Shown piece by piece: positions 25,058 to 32,930 of a DNA stretch of 64,000 nucleotides. The first letter of the stretch is position 1. The number at the start of each line of letters is the position of its first letter. The position numbers were made by a program, and so were the translations under genes. The stretch lies in assembly GCF_001279695.1 (NCBI RefSeq), contig NZ_LGDD01000306.1, positions 186,001-250,000 of the forward strand, read 5' to 3'. Under the pieces are notes generated by a model that was not told where the DNA came from, made no database searches, and saw only the letters and a program-made list of their open reading frames with translations. Origin of the DNA: Streptomyces sp. WM6378. GTDB taxonomy: Bacteria > Actinomycetota > Actinomycetes > Streptomycetales > Streptomycetaceae.

Positions 25058-25731
25058 GCGCATTCCTCACGACGGCTCGGATCGATCTCCGCGAGGGTGC
25101 CAGCCGGCCGCCCCCCACAGCGCCGTTGCCATGAGGAGCTGACCAAGAACGGGGACGCGTTCCCCGGTGCGGGTGGCTTCCGTTCGGCCAGGAGGCCCAA
25201 GTGCGAGCATCTGAGCGGACGTTTCGCTGAACGGCACGGCCCGCCGGTCCGTATGGGACGGCGAGGGCCCCGACGGCCGCGATCGCGGCAGGGCCCGGAA
25301 AACGGGGGCACCCGCAGCCCCGGACCGAACGGCCCGGCGCATTCGGAAGTGGCGTCTGTTTCCACGCTGCCCGAAAACGTTCCGCGCCTTGGCATTTCGG
25401 CAGCTGGTGTTGATACGGACCACGCATTTATCCAAAAGGCCCGGTCGGGCGAAAATGCGGACGTTCCCGTTCCCTGGTTGACACCGTCAAGTACCCACCG
25501 GATGCTGTGGATTGGGTCGGTGAACGGGGGAATCTGGTCTTCGGGCATCGTCGGCGGCTGGTCGTCGAAAATCGTCGACGACTTCGTGAGACCGCCCCGA
25601 TCCGCCATTCGCGTATTCATGGCAATTCACTCGTGCCCACCAGGGAAATCCCTACCGGCGCCGCACCCGTGCCCCATTGCGGGCGCCTCGCGCGATTCCA
25701 TGCGCCACGACCGATGAGAGGAGGGGAATCC
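25058..25731. other. Long intergenic region before the peptide/M50/TPR locus, with candidate promoter
   Basis: About 670 bases with lower G+C than its surroundings. No convincing gene is present; the minus-strand frame starting at 25620 has no ribosome site and weak third-position G/C. TTGACA (25478-25483) and GATGCT (25501-25506) are 17 bases apart and form a candidate promoter for the downstream genes, leaving a leader of about 220 bases. The -35 overlaps a palindrome TTGAC-ACC-GTCAA (25478-25490), a possible operator. Confidence 0.4.
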
Positions 25732-25809
25732 ATGAAGAAGATGTCGATCCGCAAGGCCGGTCCGATCCGCCTGACGACCGCCTGCTACTACCTGTGCGCC
25801 CAGCAGTGA
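25732..25809 (+). CDS. 25-residue peptide with CYYLC tail, candidate RiPP precursor or signal peptide
   Basis: The peptide starts MKKMSIRKAGPIRLTTA and ends CYYLCAQQ. GAGGAGGGG lies about six to eight bases before the ATG, one of the strongest ribosome sites in the window. The first half is basic (KK, RK, R), like a leader; the last ten residues hold two Cys spaced by Tyr-Tyr-Leu, the type of core seen in modified peptides. A hairpin follows the stop, then come a membrane M50 metalloprotease with an RRE-like domain and a TPR protein in the same direction. No radical-SAM enzyme, cyclodehydratase, P450 or ABC exporter is next to it. I do not recognise a described family. A disulfide-bonded or unmodified signalling peptide is the alternative. 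Confidence 0.65.
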   Translation: MKKMSIRKAGPIRLTTACYYLCAQQ

Positions 25810-25818
25810 CATCCGGTC

Positions 25819-25849
25819 GGAGCCGGGTCCTCACCGGGGGTCCGGCTCC
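25819..25849 (+). terminator. Hairpin between the peptide gene and the metalloprotease gene
   Basis: GGAGCCGG (25819-25826) pairs perfectly with CCGGCTCC (25842-25849). Lying ten bases after the peptide stop, it could act as a partial terminator or mRNA stabiliser that raises peptide synthesis over that of the downstream genes, as seen in many peptide operons. Confidence 0.5.
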
Positions 25850-25894
25850 GGCTCCGCCTCGGTTCGCGGAGCAGAACAGAAGGGTGCGCACCGC

Positions 25895-27106
25895 ATGAGC
25901 GCGCTGGTTCCCGGCGGCGGCCCCACGGTCCGCCTCCACACACTCACGATGGTGGCCGAGCCCGACGGCGTCATGGTCGGGCGGCCCGACATCGGCTCGT
26001 ACGCGGTCTTTCCCGAAGAAGGCGCGCAGGTCCTGCGGCTGCTCGGCGCCGGGGTCCCGGTCCCCGACGCCGCCGCCTGGTACGAGCGGACCTGCGGGGA
26101 GCGCCTCGACATGGCCGACTTCCTGGCGGCCCTCGAAGACCTTCGATTTCTGCGCGGCGAGGCGGCACAGGAATTGGTGCTGGGGCCGATCCGCTGGCAG
26201 CGTCTGGGCGCGGCCGCGTTCTCCCGGCCCGCCTGGTTCCTCTACGCCACGCTGACGGCGGCCGCCGTCGCCGCGATGGTCCGGGCGCCGGAACTGAGGC
26301 CCTCGTACCGCAATCTGTTCTTCACCGGCCACATTTCGCTGATCCCCATCGCGCTGTTCGTGACGGTGATCCCGTGCATTTTGATCCACGAGGGATTTCA
26401 TACCCTCGCAGGGCGCAGGCTCGGGCTCCCCTCCACGCTCGGGATCGGCCGACGGCTCTACTACCTGGTCGCCGAGACCCGCCTCGACTCCCTGCTCAGC
26501 GTCGAAAGGCGCCGACGCTATCTGCCGTTCCTCGCCGGAATGCTCGCCGACGTCGTCCTCTTTTCGATGCTCACTCTTCTTTCGGTGGAACTGGCCGGTC
26601 ACGGAATTCCCGCCTGGATCCACAAGTTCTGCCTCGCGGTCGCCTTCACCTGTGTGGTGCGGCTCATCTGGCAGCTCATGTTCTATCTGGAGACCGACCT
26701 CTACTACGTCCTGAACAACGCGTTGCGCTGTACGGATGTGCAGGGCGCCGCCCGCTTCCGTCTCCGGAGCGGATTTCGGTGGCTGCTGCGCCGCGAACCG
26801 CCCCGGCCGGACACGCAATGGTCGGACCGCGACCGGGCGATGGCGCGCTGGTACGCGCCGGTCCTCGTGTCCGGCTACGGCTTCTCGCTGGGCAGCCTCG
26901 CGTGGGCGGCGATCCCTACCGCCTGGCACTTCTGGTCGACGGCCGTCGACCGCTTCACCAACCCGCTGACTACGACGTCCGACCTCGTGGACGCCGCGGG
27001 ATTCGTGGCCATCACCTCGTTCCAGATCGGCCTGCTGATCTTCGTCACGCTGCGGGACCGGCGTGCCCGGACCCGGAAGAACTCACGCCAAGGAGCACTG
27101 ACATGA
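25895..27106 (+). CDS. Membrane M50-type metalloprotease with N-terminal PqqD/RRE-like domain
   Basis: A 403-residue polytopic membrane protein. Residues 12-90 (VRLHTLTMVAEPDGVMVGRP ... FLAALEDLRFLRG) look like a winged-helix PqqD/RiPP-recognition-like domain. A transmembrane zinc protease follows: HEGFH (His165, Glu166, His169) in ILIHEGFHTLAGRRLG is the HExxH motif within a helix, and Asp219 (GMLADVVLF) or Asp268 (YLETDLYYVLNNAL) could supply the third ligand. About six to eight hydrophobic helices are visible. The architecture is like YydH-type and other peptide-linked M50 proteins. It probably processes or exports the 25-residue peptide just upstream. Its stop overlaps the TPR gene start in ATGA, so the two are made together. 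Confidence 0.78.
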   Translation: MSALVPGGGPTVRLHTLTMVAEPDGVMVGRPDIGSYAVFPEEGAQVLRLLGAGVPVPDAAAWYERTCGERLDMADFLAALEDLRFLRGEAAQELVLGPIRWQRLGAAAFSRPAWFLYATLTAAAVAAMVRAPELRPSYRNLFFTGHISLIPIALFVTVIPCILIHEGFHTLAGRRLGLPSTLGIGRRLYYLVAETRLDSLLSVERRRRYLPFLAGMLADVVLFSMLTLLSVELAGHGIPAWIHKFCLAVAFTCVVRLIWQLMFYLETDLYYVLNNALRCTDVQGAARFRLRSGFRWLLRREPPRPDTQWSDRDRAMARWYAPVLVSGYGFSLGSLAWAAIPTAWHFWSTAVDRFTNPLTTTSDLVDAAGFVAITSFQIGLLIFVTLRDRRARTRKNSRQGALT

Positions 27107-29265
27107 CCTCGCCCCGCCACTACTGGGCCGACGCGGAAGCCCCGGCGTCCGACGGACCGCCTGCCGCGCACCTCACCGTCCCCTGCCACCGCCGGCTGCG
27201 CGGACCGTACACGGCGGGCGGCACCCTGCTGCGCCACATTGTTCCCGAACTCATCCCGGAACACGGTGAGTTGGTGGCCCGCCGGGCGACCGAGGTCATC
27301 GCGCTCGCCCCGGAGGTCACCCCGCTCGTCCCTCAGGCGCCGCAGACCCTCACCAACCTCGCGGGCGTCAAGGAGCGCACCCGGTTCTACCCGGCGACCC
27401 GCGCGCTGCGGCTCGCCCACGGCGCCGCCGAACTCCTCATGGACTGGGCCCGTGTCAAACATCCCGGGGGAGTCGTCGTCGCCTTCCGCGACCTGGACGG
27501 GGCCGACCCCACCGACCGCGACTTCGTCGCCGTCCTGCTGCGCCGCTGCGACCCCGCCGAGCTGACCGTGGTCGTCGAGCACGAGGGCCCGGCCGACGAC
27601 GCGCTCGGGCGGGCGCTGAAGAACCATGCGACCCGGGTGCCGAAGCGGCCGGAGCGCGCGGAACTTCGGACAGGGACGGCCGACGCCGCGCAGCAGTTCA
27701 TCGACTCCGACGGCACAAGCCGCGACCCCGCGCTCCTCGCCGCGTACGCGAAGCTCGAACCCGAGGAGCGGGCCCGGCGACACACCGCCCGAGCCGCCGA
27801 GCTGGCCGCGTTCGACGAGCCGACCCTGCGGCACGGCGCCATCCCGTACCACCTGGAACACGGCACCGACCCGGCGGGCGCGGGTCTCGCCGCCCTGTCC
27901 GAAGCCGTCAACTCCTGCTTCGCGCTCGGCTTCTACGAGGCCGTGATCGAGCTCGCGCTGCGCGGCCGCCGGCTCATCCCCGTCGGCCAGGACTCGATGA
28001 CGTACCGCACGCTCACCCACAAGACCGGCGCCTGCCTGTCCTATCTGGGGCGCGGCGACGAGGCCGTCGGCTACTTCGACGAGATACGGCGGATGACCAC
28101 CGACGCCGACGCGCACATGGGAACCAGCTATCTCATGGCGATGCTCTACACCCGCTTCCTGCCCAAGGGCGCCCACGACGAGGACCTGGCGCTCGCCTGG
28201 GTCAACACCGCGATCGGGATCGCCGACGTCCACCCCGACCCCGAACGACGGGTCCTGGTCAGGGCGTTCATGCGCAACGCGCGCGCCCTCGTCGAGCTGC
28301 ACCGGGGCAACGTCGACGGTTCGCTCGCCCTCGTGGAGGAGGCGATCGCCATCACCGACGCCGACTTCGGGCCCGACGAGCAACTCCTGCACCGTTCCGT
28401 GCTGTTGTACAACCGCGCCCAGGTGCGTGGCGCGCGCGGCGACCACACCGCCTCGATCGCCGACTACGACGAGGTGATCCGCCGCGACCCGGACTACGGC
28501 GACTACTACTTCGAGCGGGCCGCGCAGCGCCGCGCCGTGGGCCTGCACCACGAGGCGCTCGCGGACTACGCCGCCGCGATCCGGCTGACCCCGCCGTTCC
28601 ACGAGGCCCACTTCAACCGCGCCGACCTGCTGCGCGAACTCGGCCGGGACGAGGAGGCGCTGCGGGACCTGGACTACGCGCTCGAAGTGGAGCCGAGCCA
28701 CCTCGAATCGCTCGTGCACCGCGCCGACCTGCTCCTGGCGCGCGGCGAGCACGAGCGGGCCGCCGCCGACATCGAGCAGGGCCTCGCGCTCGACCCCGGA
28801 AACTCCCAACTCCTGGCCGCACAGGGCTCGTTGCTCGCCGAGTCCGGTGACACGGCAGGCGCCTACGCCAGCTACTCGGCGGCCCTGCGCACCGAGCCCG
28901 GCTTCGTCGCGGCCTGGGCCAACCGCGCCGTCCTCGCCCACACGGCGGGCCGCCCCGCGCTGGCCGTATCCGACCTCGACGAGGCGATCCGGCTCTTGGA
29001 CGACGGCGAACTACGGGCCAACCGCGCCATCGCCCTGCAGGACCTCGGCGAGCACGAACGCGCCCTGGCGGACCTCGACATCGCGGTGGCGGCCCTCGCC
29101 GGACAGGACCCCGACGTCCTCTACCGGCGCGGGCTCAGCCGCCTGGCCCTGCGCGACGGCGAGGGCGCGCTCGCCGACTGGCGGGCACACCTCGCCGCCT
29201 ACGGCCCGGACGGAACCTCCCCGTACGCCAAGGAGATCCAGTTGCGCACCGACGCCCTCAGCTGA
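27103..29265 (+). CDS. Large TPR protein of the peptide/M50 locus
   Basis: A 720-residue soluble protein. The N-terminal 200 residues (CHRRLRGPYTAGGTLLRHIV ... ATRALRLAHGAAELLMDWAR) are not assignable by eye but look globular, with an alternating strand/helix part VVVAFRDLDGADPTDRDFVA resembling a degenerate P-loop/STAND-like or Rossmann core without Walker A. After a helical linker, about 430-715 is a run of classical TPR units, e.g. YYFERAAQRRAVGLHHEALA, AHFNRADLLRELGRDEEALR and SLVHRADLLLARGEHERAAA. TPR proteins of this kind bind peptides or partners; with the peptide and protease upstream it may be the receptor or scaffold. AAGGAG precedes the ATG. It ends 8 bases inside the convergent ThrRS-like gene. 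Confidence 0.8.
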   Translation: MTSPRHYWADAEAPASDGPPAAHLTVPCHRRLRGPYTAGGTLLRHIVPELIPEHGELVARRATEVIALAPEVTPLVPQAPQTLTNLAGVKERTRFYPATRALRLAHGAAELLMDWARVKHPGGVVVAFRDLDGADPTDRDFVAVLLRRCDPAELTVVVEHEGPADDALGRALKNHATRVPKRPERAELRTGTADAAQQFIDSDGTSRDPALLAAYAKLEPEERARRHTARAAELAAFDEPTLRHGAIPYHLEHGTDPAGAGLAALSEAVNSCFALGFYEAVIELALRGRRLIPVGQDSMTYRTLTHKTGACLSYLGRGDEAVGYFDEIRRMTTDADAHMGTSYLMAMLYTRFLPKGAHDEDLALAWVNTAIGIADVHPDPERRVLVRAFMRNARALVELHRGNVDGSLALVEEAIAITDADFGPDEQLLHRSVLLYNRAQVRGARGDHTASIADYDEVIRRDPDYGDYYFERAAQRRAVGLHHEALADYAAAIRLTPPFHEAHFNRADLLRELGRDEEALRDLDYALEVEPSHLESLVHRADLLLARGEHERAAADIEQGLALDPGNSQLLAAQGSLLAESGDTAGAYASYSAALRTEPGFVAAWANRAVLAHTAGRPALAVSDLDEAIRLLDDGELRANRAIALQDLGEHERALADLDIAVAALAGQDPDVLYRRGLSRLALRDGEGALADWRAHLAAYGPDGTSPYAKEIQLRTDALS

Positions 29266-30496
29266 TGGCCAACTCGCCCGCCTCGTCCCAGAGTTCGGGG
29301 CTCCGCGCAGCCACGAAGGCGCCGATGCGCCGGAGGAGTTCCGCGGCCGGAAGGGCGTCCGGGCGGCGGCCGTCGCGCAGCCGCGGGGCGACCTCGCCCG
29401 CCGCAGCCTCCCGGGCGCCGATCACCGCCTGGTACGGGACGAGCCGGGCGGCCCGGATGCGGGCGCCCAGGGAGCCCTGTTCCGGTCCGGCGAGCTCGGC
29501 CCGCAGGCCGTCGGCGACGGCCCGCGCCACGAGCTCGGCGGCCTGGTTCACCTCGGCCTCGGAGAGGGGCACCACCACCAGCTGAACGGGCGCCAGCCAG
29601 GCGGGGAAAGCGCCGCCGTGGAGCTCGATGAGATGGGCGACGGCGCGTTCCATGCTGCCGATGATGCTGCGGTGGACCATCACCGGCCGGTGCTTGCCGC
29701 CGTCCGGCCCGATGTAGTACAGATCGAACCGCTCGGGCTGATGGAAGTCGACCTGCACGGTGGACAGGGTCGCCTCGCGGCCCGCCGCGTCGGCGATCTG
29801 CACATCGATCTTCGGGCCGTAGAACGCGGCCTCGCCCTCGACGGACTCGTACGGCACCCCACTGGCGTCGAGCACCTCGGTCAGCAGGGCGGCGGCCCGC
29901 TCCCACATCTCGGCGCCCGCCACGTACTTGCCGCCCGGGCCGGGCAGCGAGAGGCGGTAGCGGGCCGGGCGGATGCCAAGGGTCGCGTACGCGCGGCCGA
30001 TCAGGTCGAGCGCGGCCCGCGCCTCCTCGGCGACCTGCTCCAGGGTGCAGAAGATGTGGGCGTCGTTGAGCTGGATCGCCCGCACCCGGGTCAGACCGCC
30101 TAGCACACCGGAGAGCTCCGAGCGGTACATCCCGCCCAACTCGGCCATGCGAAGCGGGAGTTCACGGTAGCTGTGGGCGCGTGAGCGGTAGATCAGGGCG
30201 TGGTGGGGGCACAGGCTCGGGCGCAGCACCACCTGCTCCGCGCCCAGGTCCATCGGCGGGAACATGTCCTCGCTGTAGTGCGACCAGTGCCCGGAGATTT
30301 CGTACAACTCGCGCTTGCCGAGCACCGGCGAGTACACGTGCCGGTATCCGGCCCGCCGCTCGGTCTCGCGGACGTACTCCTCCAGGGCATGCCGCACGGC
30401 CGCGCCGTCCGGCAGCCAGTACGGCAGTCCGGCCCCCATCAGCGGGTCGGTGTCGAACAGGTCGAGTTCGCGGCCGAGTTTGCGGTGGTCGTGCAC
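29258..30496 (-). CDS. thrS: Short threonyl-tRNA synthetase without TGS and editing domains
   Basis: A 412-residue class II synthetase. It starts directly at the catalytic domain (HRKLGRELDLFDTDPLMGAG), then has motif 2 region, motif 3 near RSIIGSMERAVAHLIE, and a C-terminal anticodon-binding domain (APVQLVVVPLSEAEVNQAAE). The three zinc ligands that select threonine are kept: Cys in LRPSLCPHHALIY, His in LNDAHIFCT and His in PVMVHRSI. The N-terminal TGS and editing domains (about 240 residues in E. coli ThrRS) are missing, so mischarged Ser cannot be removed in cis. GTG start with GAGGAG six bases upstream. A leader peptide with three Thr codons and a terminator precede it, so it is probably made under threonyl-tRNA shortage. 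It may be a stress or antibiotic-resistance paralogue. Confidence 0.9.
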   Translation of the reverse strand: MHDHRKLGRELDLFDTDPLMGAGLPYWLPDGAAVRHALEEYVRETERRAGYRHVYSPVLGKRELYEISGHWSHYSEDMFPPMDLGAEQVVLRPSLCPHHALIYRSRAHSYRELPLRMAELGGMYRSELSGVLGGLTRVRAIQLNDAHIFCTLEQVAEEARAALDLIGRAYATLGIRPARYRLSLPGPGGKYVAGAEMWERAAALLTEVLDASGVPYESVEGEAAFYGPKIDVQIADAAGREATLSTVQVDFHQPERFDLYYIGPDGGKHRPVMVHRSIIGSMERAVAHLIELHGGAFPAWLAPVQLVVVPLSEAEVNQAAELVARAVADGLRAELAGPEQGSLGARIRAARLVPYQAVIGAREAAAGEVAPRLRDGRRPDALPAAELLRRIGAFVAARSPELWDEAGELAIS

Positions 30497-30538
30497 GGGG
30501 GGCTCCTCGCGGTCTTCGTGGGACGGGTGACCGCACGG

Positions 30539-30571
30539 AAGAGCCCCGGGGCCACTCGCCCCGGGGCTCTT
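30539..30571 (-). terminator. Attenuator hairpin in the ThrRS leader
   Basis: AAGAGCCCCGGGGC and GCCCCGGGGCTCTT form a perfect 14-bp stem with a five-base loop, 14 bases downstream of the leader-peptide stop and about 40 bases upstream of the ThrRS start. The 3' flank has only two Us, normal for Streptomyces. It is placed exactly where a ribosome-controlled terminator should be. Confidence 0.8.
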
Positions 30572-30585
30572 GACGTACACAGCTG

Positions 30586-30645
30586 TCAGCGCGCCGGGAC
30601 ACTCTCCGGCGTCGTCGTCCACTGCACAGCCGCACGCTTGCTCAT
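30586..30645 (-). CDS. Threonine-rich leader peptide of the ThrRS attenuator
   Basis: A 19-residue reading frame, MSKRAAVQWTTTPESVPAR, with three successive ACG threonine codons in the middle. It lies between the presumed promoter and the terminator hairpin. When charged tRNA-Thr is scarce the ribosome would stall at Thr-Thr-Thr, changing folding of the following RNA and preventing termination. This layout is established for amino-acid biosynthesis operons in actinobacteria; here it is inferred from sequence only. The weak point is a modest ribosome site (CACCGG) before the ATG. Confidence 0.75.
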   Translation of the reverse strand: MSKRAAVQWTTTPESVPAR

Positions 30646-30779
30646 GCCGGTGAAGCTAACAGCCCCGGCGGGGCGCGCGCCTCCCTATTTCTCCGGTGCC
30701 GCCACGGCAGCGGGATCGACACCCCGTTCCGGCGGCCGTCCCGGGCGGCGGGAGGCCCTGACGCACCGGGCCGCTCGGG

Positions 30780-31028
30780 TCACTCCTTGCCCTCGTAACG
30801 GCGCTCGAAGCGGGCGATCCGCCCCTCCGTGTCCACCGTCCGGGCCTTGCCGGTGTAGAAGGGGTGGCTCTCCGCGGAGATCTCCACGTCGATGACCGGG
30901 TACGTGTTCCCGTCGTCCCAGTCGATCGTCTCCTCGCTCGTCGCGGTCGACCGGGTCAGGAAGGCGAACCCGGCGGCCTTGTCGCGGAAGACGACCGGCT
31001 GGTACGAGGGCTGCTTGTCACGCTGCAT
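30780..31028 (-). CDS. rpmE2: Ribosomal protein bL31, type B (zinc-free form)
   Basis: An 82-residue L31. The type-B signature is clear: [28 protein letters not shown]-like [20 protein letters not shown] and a basic end FERRYEGKE, without the CxxC zinc cysteines of the primary L31. Such paralogues replace zinc-containing L31 when zinc is short. GGAG five bases before the ATG. I see no TGAAAATGATTTTCA-like Zur box immediately upstream, so zinc control, usual for this gene, is not evident. It is followed by the ThrRS leader region on the same strand, about 130 bases on. Confidence 0.93.
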   Translation of the reverse strand: MQRDKQPSYQPVVFRDKAAGFAFLTRSTATSEETIDWDDGNTYPVIDVEISAESHPFYTGKARTVDTEGRIARFERRYEGKE

Positions 31029-31057
31029 GGGGGCTCCGGGGTTTCGGTCAGCGGGTT

Positions 31058-31570
31058 TCAGTCGCCCGATTCGGTGCGGGCGGGGGCCTCGAAGCCGTCG
31101 AGGTCGTCGAGGTCGTCCTCGTCGACGATGTGCATGGCGGCCTCCTCGGCAGAGGAAGCCGCGCCGTCGATGCCCACGTCCCTGGCGAGCATCCGGGTCT
31201 CGTCGTCCGGGTGCGCTCCCTCGTCGGGGGCGACGAGCCGTCCGGCGCGGGCGCCGCCGACCTCGATGTCGCGCGGCTCCCCGTCGGTGTCCGAGGTGTC
31301 GCCCATGCCGTCGCCGTCGGCGTCGGACACCTCCGGGACCTCGTCGGCCAGGCGCTGGTCGAGGCTCTCGCCGTGCAGCCGCTCGGCCGCCGTCACCCCG
31401 TCGCGCTCCACGGCCCAGGGCCGTTCCGGCGGCGAGTAGCCCACGTCGAGGGGGTCGGCGGGGCCGTCGTCGAGCAGCGTGTCCTCGGCGCTCAGGATGC
31501 CCTCGTCGTCCTGTACCTCGGAGCCGTCGGGCTGATAGACGTCGTCCCCCCACGCCTCACTGTCGACCAC
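31058..31570 (-). CDS. DUF5709 family acidic protein
   Basis: A 170-residue hydrophilic, very acidic protein beginning with GTG (GGAGG five bases upstream): [20 protein letters not shown], with conserved blocks [40 protein letters not shown] and [19 protein letters not shown], and an Asp/Glu tail ([16 protein letters not shown]). The pattern matches DUF5709, a family common in Streptomyces and of unknown function. There are no membrane segments or signal peptide. It is divergent from the TIGR01777 gene and precedes rpmE2 on the same strand with a short gap of 29 bases. Confidence 0.87.
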   Translation of the reverse strand: MVDSEAWGDDVYQPDGSEVQDDEGILSAEDTLLDDGPADPLDVGYSPPERPWAVERDGVTAAERLHGESLDQRLADEVPEVSDADGDGMGDTSDTDGEPRDIEVGGARAGRLVAPDEGAHPDDETRMLARDVGIDGAASSAEEAAMHIVDEDDLDDLDGFEAPARTESGD

Positions 31571-31700
31571 GGCTACCTCCTGGGTTGCGACCAGTGGCTC
31601 GCACGCCGCTCGGTCGGATCCGGCAGCCGCCTCCAGTCTCGGCTCGCCCGGCCTCCCGTCACCACCGCACGCGAGCCACCCGGGTGACCGCAGGGGTTCT

Positions 31701-31714
31701 TTGAACGCGTTCAA
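31701..31714. promoter_or_regulatory. Perfect palindrome TTGAACGCGTTCAA upstream of the TIGR01777 gene
   Basis: A 14-base perfect palindrome in the divergent region between DUF5709 and the epimerase gene, 40 bases before the epimerase start. It fits the KstR-type consensus TNNAACNNGTTNNA and also generic TetR operators; no TetR gene is nearby. Confidence 0.55.
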
Positions 31715-31754
31715 GTCGGTGCGCTAGGGTTGCGCTCATGATCGAGGGGGCGCA

Positions 31755-32711
31755 ATGAAGATAGTGATTCCCGGCGGAACCGGGCAGGTCGGCGCGATCC
31801 TGGACCGGGCGCTGACCGCCGCGGGCCACGACGTCGTGATCCTTACCCGGCGGCCGCGCCGCGAGCGCGAGGTGGGCTGGGACGGCGAGACGCTCGGCGC
31901 ATGGGTGGACGTCGTCGACGGCAGCGACGTCGTGATCAACCTGGCCGGCCGCAGCGTGAGCTGCCGCTACACCGAGGCGAACCTGCGAGCCATGATGGAC
32001 TCGCGGGTGCGCTCCGCCCGGATCGTCGGCGAGGCGATCGGCGCCGCCGCGCGGCCCCCGAAGGTGTGGCTCCAGATGAGCACCGCGACCGTGTACGCCC
32101 ACCGCTTCGACGCGGCCAACGACGAGGCGACCGGGATCGTGGGCGGCGCCGAGCCGGACGTCCCCGACTACTGGGGGTTCAGCGTCGAGATCGCCAAGGC
32201 GTGGGAGGCGGCCCAGGAGCAGGCCCGCACGCCGGACACCCGCAAGGTCGCCCTGCGCTCCGCGATGGTGATGAGCCCCGACCGCGAGGGCGTCTTCGAC
32301 GTACTCCTGAAGATGGCGCGGCTCGGGCTCGGCGGCCCGGTCGCGGGCGGCAGGCAGTACGTGTCCTGGATCCACGACCGCGACTTCGTGCGGGCGGTCG
32401 AGTTCCTCGTCGCGCGCGACGACCTCACCGGCCCCGTGAACCTGGCCGCCCCGGCTCCGCTCCCGCAGCGGGCCTTCATGCGCGCCCTGCGCGGCGCGTG
32501 GGGCGTCCCGGTCGGGCTGCCCGCCACGAAGTGGATGGCCGAGCTCGGCGCGTTCGCGCTCCGCTCGGACACGGAGTTGCTGTTGAAGAGCCGGCGGGTG
32601 GTGCCGGGGCGCCTCCTGGAGGCGGGGTTCACCTTTGAGCACGCGGAGTGGGCGGGGGCGGCCGCCGACCTGGTCCGGCGGGTACGGGACGAGCGCCGGA
32701 GCGCCAACTAG
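31755..32711 (+). CDS. TIGR01777 family NAD(P)-dependent epimerase/oxidoreductase
   Basis: A 318-residue extended SDR-type Rossmann protein. It opens with KIVIPGGTGQVGAILDRAL (dinucleotide loop GGTGQVG), has the strand VVDGSDVVINLAGRSVSCRY, and ends with the DUF1731-like C-terminal block (ATKWMAELGAFALRSDTELL, SRRVVPGRLLEAGFTFEH). The SDR Tyr-x3-Lys motif is replaced by YWGFSVEIAKAWE, as in many members of this family. Function is unknown; E. coli YfcH is a relative. It carries a palindromic candidate operator upstream. GAGGGGG lies a few bases before the ATG. Confidence 0.88.
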   Translation: MKIVIPGGTGQVGAILDRALTAAGHDVVILTRRPRREREVGWDGETLGAWVDVVDGSDVVINLAGRSVSCRYTEANLRAMMDSRVRSARIVGEAIGAAARPPKVWLQMSTATVYAHRFDAANDEATGIVGGAEPDVPDYWGFSVEIAKAWEAAQEQARTPDTRKVALRSAMVMSPDREGVFDVLLKMARLGLGGPVAGGRQYVSWIHDRDFVRAVEFLVARDDLTGPVNLAAPAPLPQRAFMRALRGAWGVPVGLPATKWMAELGAFALRSDTELLLKSRRVVPGRLLEAGFTFEHAEWAGAAADLVRRVRDERRSAN

Positions 32712-32842
32712 CCCGTCCTGCGCGGTACTTGGCCGACCTTCGTCGCGAAGCCCGCGAGGACCGCCAGACCCTGGGAAGGTGTGGCTCATCTCGGCGATGC
32801 GGGGCCCGGGTCGCCACCGAGGTGGCCTCTCCGAGGAAATGA

Positions 32843-32870
32843 TTGTATAGTACAACTCATAGGAGTTGTA
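32843..32870. promoter_or_regulatory. Overlapping palindromes, candidate MarR operator before the YhgE-like gene
   Basis: TTGTA-TAG-TACAA (32843-32855) has the same arms and spacer length as the site in front of the MarR gene at 18381. It overlaps a second perfect inverted repeat TACAACTC-ATAG-GAGTTGTA (32851-32870). Together they offer three TTGTA half-sites 60-90 bases upstream of the start codon. Confidence 0.6.
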
Positions 32871-32930
32871 AAAGCCAACCATTGGGTTCGCGGCCGTCCC
32901 GACCGTGGGTCCGATCAGAAGGGTCCTGTC

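Noticed and set aside
25064..25620. A minus-strand frame beginning at 25620 (MNTRMADRGGLTKSSTIF) before the peptide gene
   Set aside because: No ribosome site, only moderate G/C in third positions, and it runs on into the opposite frame of the glycerophosphodiesterase gene; too weak to call.
29258..29265. An 8-base overlap of the convergent TPR and ThrRS-like genes as a sign of gene damage
   Set aside because: Both proteins end with their normal C-terminal residues; short convergent overlaps are common in Streptomyces.
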